Shown here in pieces: positions 54,783-64,000 of a stretch of 64,000 nt of DNA. The notes under the pieces were generated by a model that was not told where the DNA came from, did not search any database, and saw only the letters and a program-made list of their open reading frames with translations. Location: contig NZ_CANNDN010000001.1 of the NCBI RefSeq assembly GCF_947503465.1, positions 248,001 through 312,000 of the forward strand, written 5' to 3'. The translations under genes were made by a program, and so were the position numbers. How positions within the stretch are numbered: position 1 is the first letter of the stretch; each line of letters opens with the position of its first letter. This DNA is from an uncultured Tateyamaria sp. GTDB taxonomy: Bacteria > Pseudomonadota > Alphaproteobacteria > Rhodobacterales > Rhodobacteraceae.

Positions 54783-56006
54783 GTGGACTATACCGCAAAA
54801 TTGGACGATGCCCTGCAACGCTTGCATGATGAAGGCCGGTACCGGACCTTCATCGATATCGAGCGGCAGAAAGGCCAGTTTCCGCATGCGCAATGGACGC
54901 GGCCCGATGGGTCCAAGGCACCGATCACCGTGTGGTGCGGCAATGATTATCTGGGCATGGGGCAAAACCCGATTGTTCTGAAGGCCATGCACGAAGCGAT
55001 TGACGCAACCGGTGCCGGATCGGGTGGGACGCGCAATATTTCGGGCACGACCGTCTATCACAAGCGGCTTGAGGCCGAGTTGTCGGACCTGCACGGCAAG
55101 GAAGCAGCATTGCTGTTCACCAGCGCCTACATTGCGAATGATGCGACATTAAGTACGCTGCCGAAGCTCTTTCCTGGTCTCATTATTTATTCTGACGCGC
55201 TGAACCACGCATCGATGATCGAAGGGGTGCGCCGCAACGGTGGGGCCAAGCGGATTTTCCGACATAATGACGTCGAACACCTGCGTGAATTGCTGGCGGC
55301 GGATGATCCGACCGTGCCGAAGCTGATCGCCTTTGAATCCATCTACTCCATGGACGGGGATTTCGGGCCCATAAAGGAGATTTGTGATCTGGCCGAGGAA
55401 TTCGGCGCACTGACATATATCGACGAGGTGCACGCTGTTGGCATGTACGGTCCACGTGGTGCGGGCGTTGCCGAGCGGGACGGATTGATGCACCGCATCG
55501 ATATCATCAACGGCACGTTGGCCAAGGCCTATGGCGTGATGGGGGGCTATATCGCGGCGTCGGCCAAGATGTGTGACGCGATCCGGTCCTATGCGCCGGG
55601 CTTTATCTTTACCACGTCATTGCCGCCCGCAGTCGCGGCAGGGGCAGCGGCTTCGGTCGCGTTTCTGAAGACGGCGGAAAACCTGCGCGCTGACCATCAG
55701 GCACAGGCCAAGACGCTGAAGCTGCGCCTCAAGGGTATGGGCCTGCCGATCATTGATCATGGCAGTCACATTGTTCCCGTCATGGTCGGCAACCCTGTAC
55801 ACACCAAGATGCTCAGCGACATGCTGCTTGAAGATCACGGCATTTATGTACAGCCGATCAATTTCCCGACGGTCCCGCGTGGGACCGAACGGCTGCGGTT
55901 CACGCCGTCGCCGGTACACGGTCCGAAAGAGATCAACGCGCTGGTGCACGCAATGGATAAATTGTGGTCGCATTGTGCGCTGAATCGCGCCGAGAGCGCC
56001 GGGTAG
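54783..56006 (+). CDS. hemA: 5-aminolevulinate synthase
   Basis: PLP enzyme that condenses glycine and succinyl-CoA, the first step of tetrapyrrole synthesis in alphaproteobacteria. The 407-residue protein is very close to Rhodobacter HemA ([49 protein letters not shown]). The PLP lysine is in [12 protein letters not shown]. The GTG at 54783 is chosen because it gives the same length and N terminus (MDY) as Rhodobacter HemA. It feeds heme, and siroheme via CysG. Confidence 0.96.
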   Translation: MDYTAKLDDALQRLHDEGRYRTFIDIERQKGQFPHAQWTRPDGSKAPITVWCGNDYLGMGQNPIVLKAMHEAIDATGAGSGGTRNISGTTVYHKRLEAELSDLHGKEAALLFTSAYIANDATLSTLPKLFPGLIIYSDALNHASMIEGVRRNGGAKRIFRHNDVEHLRELLAADDPTVPKLIAFESIYSMDGDFGPIKEICDLAEEFGALTYIDEVHAVGMYGPRGAGVAERDGLMHRIDIINGTLAKAYGVMGGYIAASAKMCDAIRSYAPGFIFTTSLPPAVAAGAAASVAFLKTAENLRADHQAQAKTLKLRLKGMGLPIIDHGSHIVPVMVGNPVHTKMLSDMLLEDHGIYVQPINFPTVPRGTERLRFTPSPVHGPKEINALVHAMDKLWSHCALNRAESAG

Positions 56007-56118
56007 TTCACTAAAATTCGCAAATGGCGTTGCCATGTGTTACCGTCTGTTAAACAACAGCGGTGTGGCGAATCGAGTGGGATCGGTTTGCAAACACTTG
56101 GGACAACGGGGCAGCGGT

Positions 56119-57327
56119 ATGATCGGGCGTAAATCCGGTACAACCAATACAGAAGAAAACGTCGAGCCAAAGAGCTTTGACGACTTTGAGCTGCGCCTTG
56201 GCGACATTATGCGCGGAGAGCGCGCGACCATGGGCAAATCCCTGCTGGATGTGCAGCGCGAACTGCGGATCAAGGCAAGCTATATCGCTGCAATCGAAGC
56301 CTGTGATCCAGATGCGTTCGACACGCCGGGCTTTATTGCGGGCTATGTCCGGTCCTATGCCCGCTATCTGAACATGGATCCCGACCGCGCATTCAACACG
56401 TTCTGCGCGGAAAGCGGATTTGCCGTGGCGCACGGCATGTCGGCCGAAGCGTCGGTGGTCAAGAAGGCGGCGCGTGAAGATCGCCTGCACAAGCCGCATG
56501 GCGCCGACATCTTTGCCGCCCCTGCCACCCCGTTTGTGCCCGCGGGCGAAGCCGTCTGGTCGCGTATCGAACCACGCGCCATCGGGTCGTCCCTGGTGCT
56601 GTTGGCCTTGATTGGCGGGATCGGTTTTGGTGGCTATTCGGTCCTGCAAGAAGTCCAGCGCGTGCAAGTTGCGCCTGTGGATCAAACCCCCGTTGTTCTG
56701 TCTGACCTTGATCCGCTGAGCGGAGCAGGCGTGCAGCCGACCGAGCAGGGCCCGACAATCGAGACACCGCGCGCCGATGCGCTGGACCGCCTGTACCGTC
56801 CGCAGGCGTTGGAAGTGCCGGTCCTGGTGGCGCGTGATGCGCCCATTGCCACGCTTGATCCGCGCGACATTGGCACATTTGCTGCACCCGACACTGCGGA
56901 CGCGCCGCCGCGGATTGACGGCATTGACCGCGCCTTGGCCGAAGCGATTGCGCCCGCTGTGCCGCAGGTGGTCGAGGAAACGGCACCGACCCTGACCATG
57001 GTTGCCGTGCGCCCGTCATGGGTTCGTGTCCGTTCGGCCGATGGCACCGTGATCTACGAGGCGACGATGCAGGCCGGTGACACGTGGGAGGCCCCGCTGA
57101 CCGAAGAGCCACCGACGCTGCGCACAGGTGAAAGTGGCGCGATTTACTTCGCGATGAACGACAAGTTCTATGGCCCCGTGGGTGACACCGGCGCCGTGAC
57201 ATCGAACCTGCCGCTTGAGATTGCCGGGCTGAAGGAGACCTATCTGCCCGTTGACGTCAGCACGGACGAAGGTTTGACCCGTTATGCCGAAGCCAGGGCA
57301 GCGGCGCTGACCGAAGGCAGCGAATAG
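56119..57327 (+). CDS. RodZ-like membrane-anchored HTH protein
   Basis: A 402-residue protein: N-terminal HTH_25 domain (residues about 30-105; RGERATMGKSLLDVQRELRIKASYIAAIEA block), one membrane helix near residues 155-176 (SSLVLLALIGGIGFGGYSVL), a Pro/Asp-rich periplasmic linker and a C-terminal DUF4115 domain (PSWVRVRSADGTVIYE onward). This is the RodZ arrangement; RodZ links MreB to the envelope and sets rod shape. The adjacency to ispG is conserved. The ATG at 56119 is used; an upstream start would add a segment without similarity. Confidence 0.85.
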   Translation: MIGRKSGTTNTEENVEPKSFDDFELRLGDIMRGERATMGKSLLDVQRELRIKASYIAAIEACDPDAFDTPGFIAGYVRSYARYLNMDPDRAFNTFCAESGFAVAHGMSAEASVVKKAAREDRLHKPHGADIFAAPATPFVPAGEAVWSRIEPRAIGSSLVLLALIGGIGFGGYSVLQEVQRVQVAPVDQTPVVLSDLDPLSGAGVQPTEQGPTIETPRADALDRLYRPQALEVPVLVARDAPIATLDPRDIGTFAAPDTADAPPRIDGIDRALAEAIAPAVPQVVEETAPTLTMVAVRPSWVRVRSADGTVIYEATMQAGDTWEAPLTEEPPTLRTGESGAIYFAMNDKFYGPVGDTGAVTSNLPLEIAGLKETYLPVDVSTDEGLTRYAEARAAALTEGSE

Positions 57328-57403
57328 TCGTCACAGCCCATTGTCGGGCGGCACGCACCTGTCTATCTTTCCTGACAACTGCTGATGCTGAACAGGGCTT
57401 TTC

Positions 57404-58537
57404 ATGTCGCTGAACCATATCCGTCCGTGGCGCAACATTTACCGTCGGGAAAGCCGCCAGATCATGGTGGGCAATGTTCCCGTGGGTGGCGATGCGCCGA
57501 TCACCGTGCAGACCATGACCAATACGCTGACCACGGACGCCCCCGCGACCATCGCCCAAATTCAGGCGGCGGCAGAGGCGGGAGCCGACATCGTCCGCGT
57601 CTCGGTCCCCGATGAAGGATCGTCCAGGGCGCTGAAAGAGATCGTTGCCGAAAGTCCCGTGCCCATCGTGGCAGACATCCATTTCCACTATAAACGTGGG
57701 ATCGAAGCGGCAGAGGCGGGCGCGGCCTGTCTGCGTATCAATCCCGGCAACATCGGGTCCGAGGATCGGGTCAAGGAGGTCATCAGGGCCGCGCGCGACC
57801 ACAATTGTTCGATCCGCATCGGGGTCAATGCCGGGTCGTTGGAAAAACACCTGCTTGAGAAATACGGCGAGCCGACACCGGACGCGATGGTCGAGTCCGG
57901 TCTCGATCATATCAAGATCCTGCAGGACAACGACTTTCACGAGTTCAAGATCAGCTGCAAGGCGTCCGATGTGTTCATGGCCGCCGCCGCCTATCAGAAG
58001 CTGGCCGAGGCCACGGACGCGCCCATTCATCTGGGCATCACCGAAGCGGGTGGGCTGACGTCGGGCACGATCAAGTCTGCCATTGGCCTTGGCAACCTTT
58101 TGTGGATGGGTATTGGCGACACGATCCGTGTGTCTTTGTCCGCCGATCCGGTCGAAGAGGTAAAGGTCGGCTATGAAATCCTGAAATCCCTGGGCTTACG
58201 CCACCGGGGCGTGAACATCATTTCCTGCCCGTCCTGCGCGCGGCAGGGCTTTGACGTGATCAAGACTGTTGAAATTCTGGAAGACAGGCTGGCCCACATC
58301 AAAACGCCGATGAGCCTGTCGATCATCGGTTGCGTCGTGAACGGACCGGGTGAGGCGCTGATGACCGATGTCGGCTTTACCGGCGGCGGCGCGGGCCACG
58401 GCATGGTGTATCTGGCAGGAAAGCAAAGCCACCGGATGGACAACGACCAGATGGTTGATCACATCGTGGAAGAGGTCGAAAAGAAGGCCGCCGAATTGGA
58501 CGCGGCCACCGCTGCGGAAGCACAGGCCGCCGAATAG
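57404..58537 (+). CDS. ispG: 4-hydroxy-3-methylbut-2-en-1-yl diphosphate synthase
   Basis: Penultimate enzyme of the MEP isoprenoid pathway, [4Fe-4S]-dependent. The 377-residue protein has the TIM-barrel start ([33 protein letters not shown]) and the cluster ligands in SCPSCARQG and [10 protein letters not shown]. It is the short, two-domain bacterial form without the plant-type insertion. Confidence 0.95.
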   Translation: MSLNHIRPWRNIYRRESRQIMVGNVPVGGDAPITVQTMTNTLTTDAPATIAQIQAAAEAGADIVRVSVPDEGSSRALKEIVAESPVPIVADIHFHYKRGIEAAEAGAACLRINPGNIGSEDRVKEVIRAARDHNCSIRIGVNAGSLEKHLLEKYGEPTPDAMVESGLDHIKILQDNDFHEFKISCKASDVFMAAAAYQKLAEATDAPIHLGITEAGGLTSGTIKSAIGLGNLLWMGIGDTIRVSLSADPVEEVKVGYEILKSLGLRHRGVNIISCPSCARQGFDVIKTVEILEDRLAHIKTPMSLSIIGCVVNGPGEALMTDVGFTGGGAGHGMVYLAGKQSHRMDNDQMVDHIVEEVEKKAAELDAATAAEAQAAE

Positions 58538-58541
58538 CGCG

Positions 58542-58881
58542 CTAGGCCGGCAGCGCCTCGATGTCTGCAAAGCTGGCCGTGGTGTCGGGGTAGGCGATGC
58601 GCCGGCAAGGCCTGTGCTGCTGCGCCGGGATCATCCGCGCCGCAGTTTTCCAGATCGGCGCTGACGGGTATGTCCGTTGCGTCATCGATGTCTGTTGCGG
58701 CGTCCAACATCTCGTCCAGCGACAAGCTGCCATCACGCTTGCCACGGGCAAAGGCGGCACCCATATTGGTGGTGGCCAGCGCTTTGGCCCCCATGTTTTG
58801 CAGGATGCGTGCACTGCCAACATCCCACGGGTTCGGCATGATGAGCGGATCACCGGGAACGTGACACGCGCGAAAGTCCAT
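58542..58881 (-). pseudogene. Remnant of an isocitrate lyase/PEP mutase family gene
   Basis: The first 70 codons read well as the start of this family (LIMPNPWDVGSARILQNMGAKALATTN; VSADLENC), which normally runs to about 250-280 residues. After ADDPG the frame breaks: the tail in another frame (AYPDTTASFADIEALPA) ends at a stop near 58542. The central barrel with most catalytic residues is deleted. The ATG overlaps the dsbA-like stop (TGATG), so it was once the last gene of that operon. Confidence 0.72.
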
Positions 58882-59627
58882 CAACCGCGTTTTTCGTCGA
58901 CAAGCGCCTGCATTTCGTCAAACGGCAGGAACCCGCGCAACAATTCATCCTTAAGCACGAATGTGGGTGTGCCTGTGATTTGCAACCGTTGCGCCAGCGC
59001 ACGGGTGCGGCGGATTTCGTCCGTGACAGCCTCGCTGTCCATATGTGCCTCGATCGCGTCCGCATCCAGACCGAAGGTCGACGCCATACGGCGCAGGGTA
59101 CGCATCGATACGTCGCCGGTCATCTCCATCAGTGCGTCATTCACGCCTTTATAGGCCGCGTCGCCCGCAATCTGTTTCGTGGCAACCGCAAAGCGCGAGG
59201 CAAGCAGAGATTGGTCTCCGAGAATCGGGAATTCCTTGACAATCAGGCGAATATTGCCATCGCTTTCCAACAGCTTGGCCACTTCGCCATGGGCGCGTTT
59301 GCAAAAGCTGCAGCGGTAATCGAGGAATTCGACCAGGGTGATGTCGCCGTCAGGGTTGCCACCCACAAAGCTGTAGCCGTCATCGAAAAGGTCGGCGGCG
59401 TTTTCCGACACCAGGTTCAAATCGGCCTGGGCTTGGGCCGCGGCCTGACGTTCTTCCAACACCCGCACCGCATCCATGATGACCTGCGGATTGTCCATCA
59501 GGTAGGCGCGCACTTCCTCGCGGAAGATCTGGCGCTCTTCTTCAGTCATCTGGCTGAGGTCCAGCGCCTGGGCGGGCAGGCCAAGCGTCAGTGCAAGAGC
59601 GGCGGCGGCAAGCGTGCGAACGAACAT
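58881..59627 (-). CDS. DsbA-family thiol:disulfide protein
   Basis: A 248-residue periplasmic thioredoxin-fold protein with a signal peptide (VRTLAAAALALTLGLPAQA). The active site is CSFC in EFLDYRCSFCKRAHG, and the cis-proline loop is ITGTPTFVL. The N-terminal helical extension (LSQMTEEERQIFREEVRAYLMDNP) is shared with Com1/ScsC-like members, so oxidase or isomerase activity is possible. Downstream of and coupled to the M48 protease gene. Confidence 0.9.
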   Translation of the reverse strand: MFVRTLAAAALALTLGLPAQALDLSQMTEEERQIFREEVRAYLMDNPQVIMDAVRVLEERQAAAQAQADLNLVSENAADLFDDGYSFVGGNPDGDITLVEFLDYRCSFCKRAHGEVAKLLESDGNIRLIVKEFPILGDQSLLASRFAVATKQIAGDAAYKGVNDALMEMTGDVSMRTLRRMASTFGLDADAIEAHMDSEAVTDEIRRTRALAQRLQITGTPTFVLKDELLRGFLPFDEMQALVDEKRG

Positions 59628-59630
59628 CGG

Positions 59631-60971
59631 TTATCTCCGTTTTTTGCGCTTTTCCGCGCGTTCAGAGGCAAGGAACACATCCTGCGCCCGTTGCCAAGGG
59701 CCAGAGCCTTCGGGCAAGAGGCCGGTGGCGCGTTTGGCGTGGATGCCAGCATCTTCGAGGCGGCCCTGCAGTGCATAGCGTTCCGCCGTGATCAGTGAGG
59801 CCATCCCACGCTGGCCGGTCCTTGCATAGGCAACACTGAGATCGCGCAGCATGGAGCCATCGCGAAAGTCGATGCGCCGGGCGCGTTCCAGAGCTGGAAG
59901 GGCGGCCCGGATGTTGCCACTGGCCAACAGGGCCCGCCCGTAACCTGCCTGCAAGAGCCCGTCATTGGGGCGCAGTTGAACCGCGCGCCCATGGGCGTTT
60001 GCGGCGGCCGCGAACTGGCGCGTTTCCATCAGGATTTGCCCCTTGAGGTCATACAGAAACGGGTCCTGCGGGCGCAAGGCGATCGCCTGATCAATCGCGC
60101 GGATGGCGCGTTGGGTTTGCGAATTCTTGTGCCGTGCAGCGGCTTCGCGCATCAGCGCTATGTCGCGGTGCCCACTTTCACCAAGGCGGTTGAGCGTCCA
60201 GCTGGGCTTGCGTGTAAAGGCGGTCAGCTTGCCCTTGGCACGGGCGAACCAATAATCAGATGTGGCGGAATTTGCACCTGTACCGGTGCCGTAGGCGGCG
60301 GCAAACCCTTCGATATTGCGCAGTCGGTCGCGGCTGAGCGGATGCGACCGGACATAAGGGTCCTGCCGGTTTTCGCTCAGCACCTCCTGGCCCCGAAACA
60401 GACGGAACACATCCAGCATGCCGGTCAAGTCAATGCCCGCGCTGCGCAGATAACGCGCGCCGGATTGGTCGGCGGCGCTTTCTTCGGCGCGGGTGTGTCG
60501 AAAAAAGGCGCGTTGGGCTGCGCTTTGGGTTCCGATCCCGATGGCAAGGGCCCCTTCGCCTGCGCCTGCAGCGGCGGCCAAGAGCGCCAATGCCTGCCCC
60601 AGCCCAGCCGCTGTGCGCGCATTTCCAATATTGGTGATCCGGCGGGTGATGTGACCGTTTGCGATATGGGCGGCCTCATGCGCGATCACGGCCTGCAGCA
60701 TGGCCGCCCGGTCCATGCGGCTGATCAGCCCCGAATGGATGTAGATTGCGTCGTTGCTGATGACAAAGGCATTCAGCGACCCGTCATTGACCACCAGGAT
60801 TTTGGTCCGCGACGCGCTCAGACCGGCGGCCTTGAGCACCGGTGCCGCAACCTGGGCCAGCGCATATTCCATGTCTGCGTCGCGCAACAGCGAAACCGCG
60901 CGCGCGGGCAGGGCAAGCGCAAGCGACACGATCAGGATTGACGCCACCCGCGTCAGGGTATGAAAGGTCAT
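59631..60971 (-). CDS. M48 family metalloprotease with TPR repeats (BepA-like)
   Basis: A 446-residue periplasmic protein: signal peptide (TRVASILIVSLALALPARA), peptidase M48 domain with zinc site HEAAH in AVIAHEAAHIANGH and the downstream Glu in RAEESAADQSG, then TPR repeats (residues about 290-430; the ALRPQDPFLYDLKGQILM type). BepA edits outer-membrane protein assembly at the BAM complex. A start four codons upstream (60983) is equally possible; neither has a good ribosome binding site. Confidence 0.9.
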   Translation of the reverse strand: MTFHTLTRVASILIVSLALALPARAVSLLRDADMEYALAQVAAPVLKAAGLSASRTKILVVNDGSLNAFVISNDAIYIHSGLISRMDRAAMLQAVIAHEAAHIANGHITRRITNIGNARTAAGLGQALALLAAAAGAGEGALAIGIGTQSAAQRAFFRHTRAEESAADQSGARYLRSAGIDLTGMLDVFRLFRGQEVLSENRQDPYVRSHPLSRDRLRNIEGFAAAYGTGTGANSATSDYWFARAKGKLTAFTRKPSWTLNRLGESGHRDIALMREAAARHKNSQTQRAIRAIDQAIALRPQDPFLYDLKGQILMETRQFAAAANAHGRAVQLRPNDGLLQAGYGRALLASGNIRAALPALERARRIDFRDGSMLRDLSVAYARTGQRGMASLITAERYALQGRLEDAGIHAKRATGLLPEGSGPWQRAQDVFLASERAEKRKKRR

Positions 60972-60993
60972 GGGCCGGATCATAGGAGACCCC

Positions 60994-62136
60994 ATGCGAA
61001 CCTCAAGCCGAAGCGACGTCGATCCCTTCATCGTGATGGACGTGATGGAGGCTGCACGCGCTGCCGAAGCCGCCGGGCGCCATATAATCCACATGGAAGT
61101 GGGTCAGCCGGGGACGGGCGCGCCACAGGCGGCAATCCGCGCAGTGACCTCGGCCATGAACGCGGGGCCCATGGGGTACACGGTTGCACTGGGCCTGCCT
61201 GCGTTGCGCGCCCGCATCGCGCAGCTTTATGGCGAATGGTACGACATTGATCTGTCTGCGGACCGGGTGATCATCACATCCGGCGCATCCGGCGGCTTTA
61301 TTCTGGCGCTCAACGCGCTGTTCGACAGTGGTGACCGGGTCGGGATCGGCGCGCCTGGCTATCCCAGCTATCGCCAGATCCTGAGCGGTCTGGGTATGAC
61401 ACCCGTCGATCTGCCAACCGACGCCGCCAACCGGTACCAGCCTGTACCGGGCGATATTGCGGGCATGGACCTGCAGGGGGTGCTGGTTGCATCGCCGGCA
61501 AATCCCACAGGCACGATGCTGGATCGCGCCGCCATGTCCGACCTTGTAGGGGCTGCGGCGGGCGTGGGCGCGTCGTTCATCAGCGACGAGATTTATCACG
61601 GCATCGAATACGAGGCCAAAGCCGTCAGTGCGCTGAATATCAGCGATGACGTCTACGTCATCAATTCGTTTTCCAAGTATTTTTCGATGACGGGCTGGCG
61701 CGTCGGCTGGATGGTTGTGCCCGAAGATCACGTGCGAGTGGTCGAGCGGCTGGCGCAGAACATGTTCATCTGTCCGCCCCATGTCAGTCAGGTGGCGGCC
61801 CTTGCCGCCATGGACGCACGACACGAGCTTGACGCGAACCTGGAGGTGTACCGGGCCAATCGCGCGCTCATGCTGGACGGTCTGCCGCAGGCGGGCTTTA
61901 CCCGGATCGCGCCGCCTGACGGGGCATTTTATGTCTATGCGGATGTGTCTGACCTGACAGAAGACAGCCGCGCCTTTGCGGCCGAGATACTGGATCAGGC
62001 CGGTGTGGCGGTGACGCCAGGGCTTGATTTCGATCCGGTGCGCGGGCACCAGACATTGCGGTTTTCCTACGCCCGCACCACCGAGGATATTGCCGAAGGG
62101 TTACGCCGCCTCAAGGATTTCATGGCGCGGCGTTGA
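60994..62136 (+). CDS. PLP-dependent class I/II aminotransferase
   Basis: A 380-residue fold-type I aminotransferase. MEVGQPGTGAP near residue 38, the PLP lysine in NSFSKYFSMTGWRVGW, the SPANPTG motif and the C-terminal carboxylate-binding Arg in LRFSYART are present. The subgroup is aspartate/aromatic-like; substrate unknown. AGGAGA lies 4-5 bases before the ATG at 60994, which decides this start over one eight codons upstream. Divergent from the M48 gene with 22 bases between. Confidence 0.92.
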   Translation: MRTSSRSDVDPFIVMDVMEAARAAEAAGRHIIHMEVGQPGTGAPQAAIRAVTSAMNAGPMGYTVALGLPALRARIAQLYGEWYDIDLSADRVIITSGASGGFILALNALFDSGDRVGIGAPGYPSYRQILSGLGMTPVDLPTDAANRYQPVPGDIAGMDLQGVLVASPANPTGTMLDRAAMSDLVGAAAGVGASFISDEIYHGIEYEAKAVSALNISDDVYVINSFSKYFSMTGWRVGWMVVPEDHVRVVERLAQNMFICPPHVSQVAALAAMDARHELDANLEVYRANRALMLDGLPQAGFTRIAPPDGAFYVYADVSDLTEDSRAFAAEILDQAGVAVTPGLDFDPVRGHQTLRFSYARTTEDIAEGLRRLKDFMARR

Positions 62137-62199
62137 TGGGGGATTCCCGGGGCGGTTCCAACCCGGTATGCTGCCCGCAAAACAAATAGGGCAGTGGTG

Positions 62200-63408
62200 A
62201 TGCGGGCAGGTCTGGTCGCCTTTTTCATGTGGATTTTTGCGGTGGGCGCGGTGGCGCAGGACCTGTCGGGTCTGGCGCGGGTCGATGCGGCACGCAGCAG
62301 CATCGCCGACGGCTGGTTTGGTCAGACCGACGTGACGCTGGCGCTGAGCCAGGGTGTGCCGTTCCGTGTTTTCACGCTGGACGCGCCCGCCCGGCTGGTT
62401 GTCGATTTTCGCGAAGTTGATTTTGCAGGCCTGCAGCCCGACACCTTGCTGCCCGCGCCGGGCAAGATAACGGGCGTTCGGTTCGGTGCCTTCAAGCCGG
62501 GCTGGTCGCGGCTGGTCCTTGATCTGGGCACGCCGATGGTGCCCACCGAAATTGCGATGCCCGTCGATGTCTCGTCGGGGCAGGCGGTGTTGTCGATTGC
62601 GCTGGAGGGGGTGGATGCCGCGGCATTTTCGGATGCCGCAGGCGCGCCCCCGGATGCGGATTGGGCGGTGCAGGCGGCGGCCCCGCCTGCGGTGGTGTCC
62701 GAAGACAGCTTTGTCGTGGTGATCGACCCCGGTCACGGCGGGATCGACCCCGGCGCTGTGCGCGACACCACCAGCGAAAAAGAGCTGATGCTGGAAATCG
62801 GATTGGCGGTTCGTGACGCGCTGCGCCGTGCGGGCGGGGTCGAGGTGGTGATGACGCGGGATACCGACACGTTCGTTTCGTTGACCGGGCGCGTGGCGCT
62901 GGCCCATCAGGTGGGGGCGGATGCCTTTGTGTCGCTGCATGCGGACGCGCTGAGCCAGGGGCAGGCACGGGGGGCAACCGTCTACACCCTGTCCGAAGAA
63001 GCCAGCGATGCGGCCTCGGCCCAGTTGGCGGCACAGCATGACCGGGCCGACATTCTGGCCGGTGTCGATCTGAGCGGGACGGATGATCAGGTTGCATCCG
63101 TTCTGATGGATCTGGCCCGGACTGAAACCATGCCCCGCACCGGCACGTTGGCCCGCGCGCTGATCGAGAACATGGCGGCCTCTGGCGGTCCGATGAACAA
63201 GCGTCCGCTGCGCGAGGCGGGGTTTTCCGTGCTGAAAAGCGCCGACATCCCGTCCGTCCTGGTCGAGGTCGGCTTCCTGTCCGACCCGCGGGATCTGGCA
63301 AACCTGCGTGATCCCGTGTGGCGGGCCGTCATGGTCGAGGCGCTGGCCGCTGGCATCCTGCAATGGCGTGACGATGATCTGGCGATGCAGCCGCTGATTC
63401 GGCAATAG
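62200..63408 (+). CDS. amiC: N-acetylmuramoyl-L-alanine amidase (AmiC-type)
   Basis: Cleaves the amide between MurNAc and the stem peptide, separating daughter cells. The 402-residue precursor has a signal peptide (LVAFFMWIFAVGAVAQ), an AMIN domain (about residues 30-130; RLVVDFREVDF) and the Amidase_3 catalytic domain with zinc ligands in VIDPGHGGIDPG, the Glu of EKELMLEIG, SLHADAL and the C-terminal VLVEVGFLSD. The ATG at 62200 is preferred to two preceding GTGs. A penicillin-binding protein gene follows 103 bases later. Confidence 0.93.
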   Translation: MRAGLVAFFMWIFAVGAVAQDLSGLARVDAARSSIADGWFGQTDVTLALSQGVPFRVFTLDAPARLVVDFREVDFAGLQPDTLLPAPGKITGVRFGAFKPGWSRLVLDLGTPMVPTEIAMPVDVSSGQAVLSIALEGVDAAAFSDAAGAPPDADWAVQAAAPPAVVSEDSFVVVIDPGHGGIDPGAVRDTTSEKELMLEIGLAVRDALRRAGGVEVVMTRDTDTFVSLTGRVALAHQVGADAFVSLHADALSQGQARGATVYTLSEEASDAASAQLAAQHDRADILAGVDLSGTDDQVASVLMDLARTETMPRTGTLARALIENMAASGGPMNKRPLREAGFSVLKSADIPSVLVEVGFLSDPRDLANLRDPVWRAVMVEALAAGILQWRDDDLAMQPLIRQ

Positions 63409-63511
63409 CCGATCACATCGGCGGGATCGCGCCGTGGATGTCTTTTGACCCTGTTCGCCGCCTCAAGTATACCCGTGCGAAAGCAACCGTGGAAAACAGG
63501 TGCGGGCGGTC

Positions 63512-64000
63512 ATGTTTCGGTTCATTCTTTCCTTCTTTGGTGGGATCTTCACCACTGTGACCATGGGCATTGCGATGGTCGCCCTGTCCATTGGTGCGGT
63601 GTTCTGGATGTACGGGCGGGACCTGCCCAGTCACGAATCCCTGGCGCAGTACCAACCTGCCACGATCAGCCGCATCTATTCCGGCGAGGGACAGATCATT
63701 GACGAATTCGCACAGGAACGGCGCCTGTTCGCCCCGGCCGAAACGATCCCTGATCTGGTGAAGCAGGCGTTCATTTCGGCAGAAGACAAGAATTTCTACA
63801 CGCATGAAGGATACGACCTGCGCGGCATCGGGGCTGCGGCCTACGACGCGGTGCGCAGTCGGGGGCGCGACGTGCGCGGTGCCTCGACCATCACACAGCA
63901 GGTGATGAAGAACTTCCTTCTGTCGGGGGACCGGCAAGCGGAACGTAAGATCAAGGAAATCATCCTGGCCGCCCGTGTCGAAGAGGCACTGACCAAGGAA
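63512..64000 (+). CDS. mrcA: Class A penicillin-binding protein (PBP1A), 5-prime part
   Basis: The first 163 codons of a bifunctional peptidoglycan synthase, cut off by the window end. A membrane anchor (LSFFGGIFTTVTMGIAMVALSIGAVFWM block) is followed by the glycosyltransferase-51 domain: the catalytic Glu in FISAEDKNFYTHEGYDLRG and the second motif GASTITQQVMKNFLL. The transpeptidase domain lies outside. Its place next to an amidase gene links synthesis and splitting of the wall. Confidence 0.93.
   Translation, partial: MFRFILSFFGGIFTTVTMGIAMVALSIGAVFWMYGRDLPSHESLAQYQPATISRIYSGEGQIIDEFAQERRLFAPAETIPDLVKQAFISAEDKNFYTHEGYDLRGIGAAAYDAVRSRGRDVRGASTITQQVMKNFLLSGDRQAERKIKEIILAARVEEALTKE

Overview
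The window looks like chromosomal DNA of a roseobacter-type alphaproteobacterium (Rhodobacteraceae, Rhodobacterales). This rests on the high GC content, on a hemA-encoded 5-aminolevulinate synthase of the Rhodobacter type (407 residues, GTG start), on the gene orders rodZ-like/ispG and DsbA/M48 protease/aminotransferase, on an infC that starts at ATC, and on many short overlapping operons. I see no prophage, plasmid replication gene, insertion sequence or CRISPR array. No species is claimed.

Layout. 1-2400: a coiled-coil protein and ZapA, facing a bolA/small protein/monothiol glutaredoxin operon. 2400-8730: a molybdenum hydroxylase operon (XdhC-like chaperone, molybdopterin-binding protein, then S, L and M subunits of a form II CO-dehydrogenase-like enzyme). 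8727-13100: an SDR oxidoreductase, small proteins, infC, and an unusual membrane-anchored Ala/Asp protein built of 11-residue repeats. 13150-19280: assimilatory sulfate reduction (cysG, DUF2849, sulfite reductase, APS reductase, DUF934, ferredoxin-NADP reductase) with a divergent Lrp/AsnC regulator and an AT-rich palindrome between them. 19500-27260: a P450, then dctBD and a complete TRAP C4-dicarboxylate transporter dctPQM. The DctD protein has lost the parts that normally contact sigma-54. 27360-34920: triosephosphate isomerase, a 2-oxoglutarate/iron oxygenase, an HD protein, TfoX-like, an A-type Fe-S carrier, a LysR regulator, a glycerophosphodiesterase, SufT and a DUF3179 protein.

34970-40490 is the most accessory-like part: a predicted M91 (NleD-like) zinc metallopeptidase, a RimB-RimK fusion, a protein of about 50-residue tryptophan-started YD-like repeats, and an orphan membrane protein. 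40560-50430 returns to housekeeping genes (tgt, lon, an HU protein with a histone-H1-like tail), two tRNA-Val and two tRNA-Asp genes, a LuxR-type solo regulator, pirin and an acetyltransferase. 50500-64000 holds a sulfotransferase-like/glycosyltransferase pair, a haloacetate-dehalogenase-like hydrolase, an M20 peptidase, hemA, a RodZ-like protein, ispG, a decayed PEP-mutase-family gene, DsbA, a BepA-like M48 protease, an aminotransferase, an N-acetylmuramoyl-L-alanine amidase and the start of a class A penicillin-binding protein.

The most unexpected signals are not protein genes. Both tRNA-Val genes are followed, at periods of 115 and 112 bases, by copies of their own 3-prime halves. In each case a REP-like hairpin lies between gene and copy, and its outer arm is complementary to that particular tRNA. 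A cloverleaf-like inverted repeat (19426-19501), a recurring intergenic tail motif (three sites) and tandem palindromes before dctP add to the non-coding structure. The best protein-level oddities are the sigma-54-disabled DctD, the LEA-like 11-mer repeat protein, the M91 peptidase and the RimB-RimK fusion.
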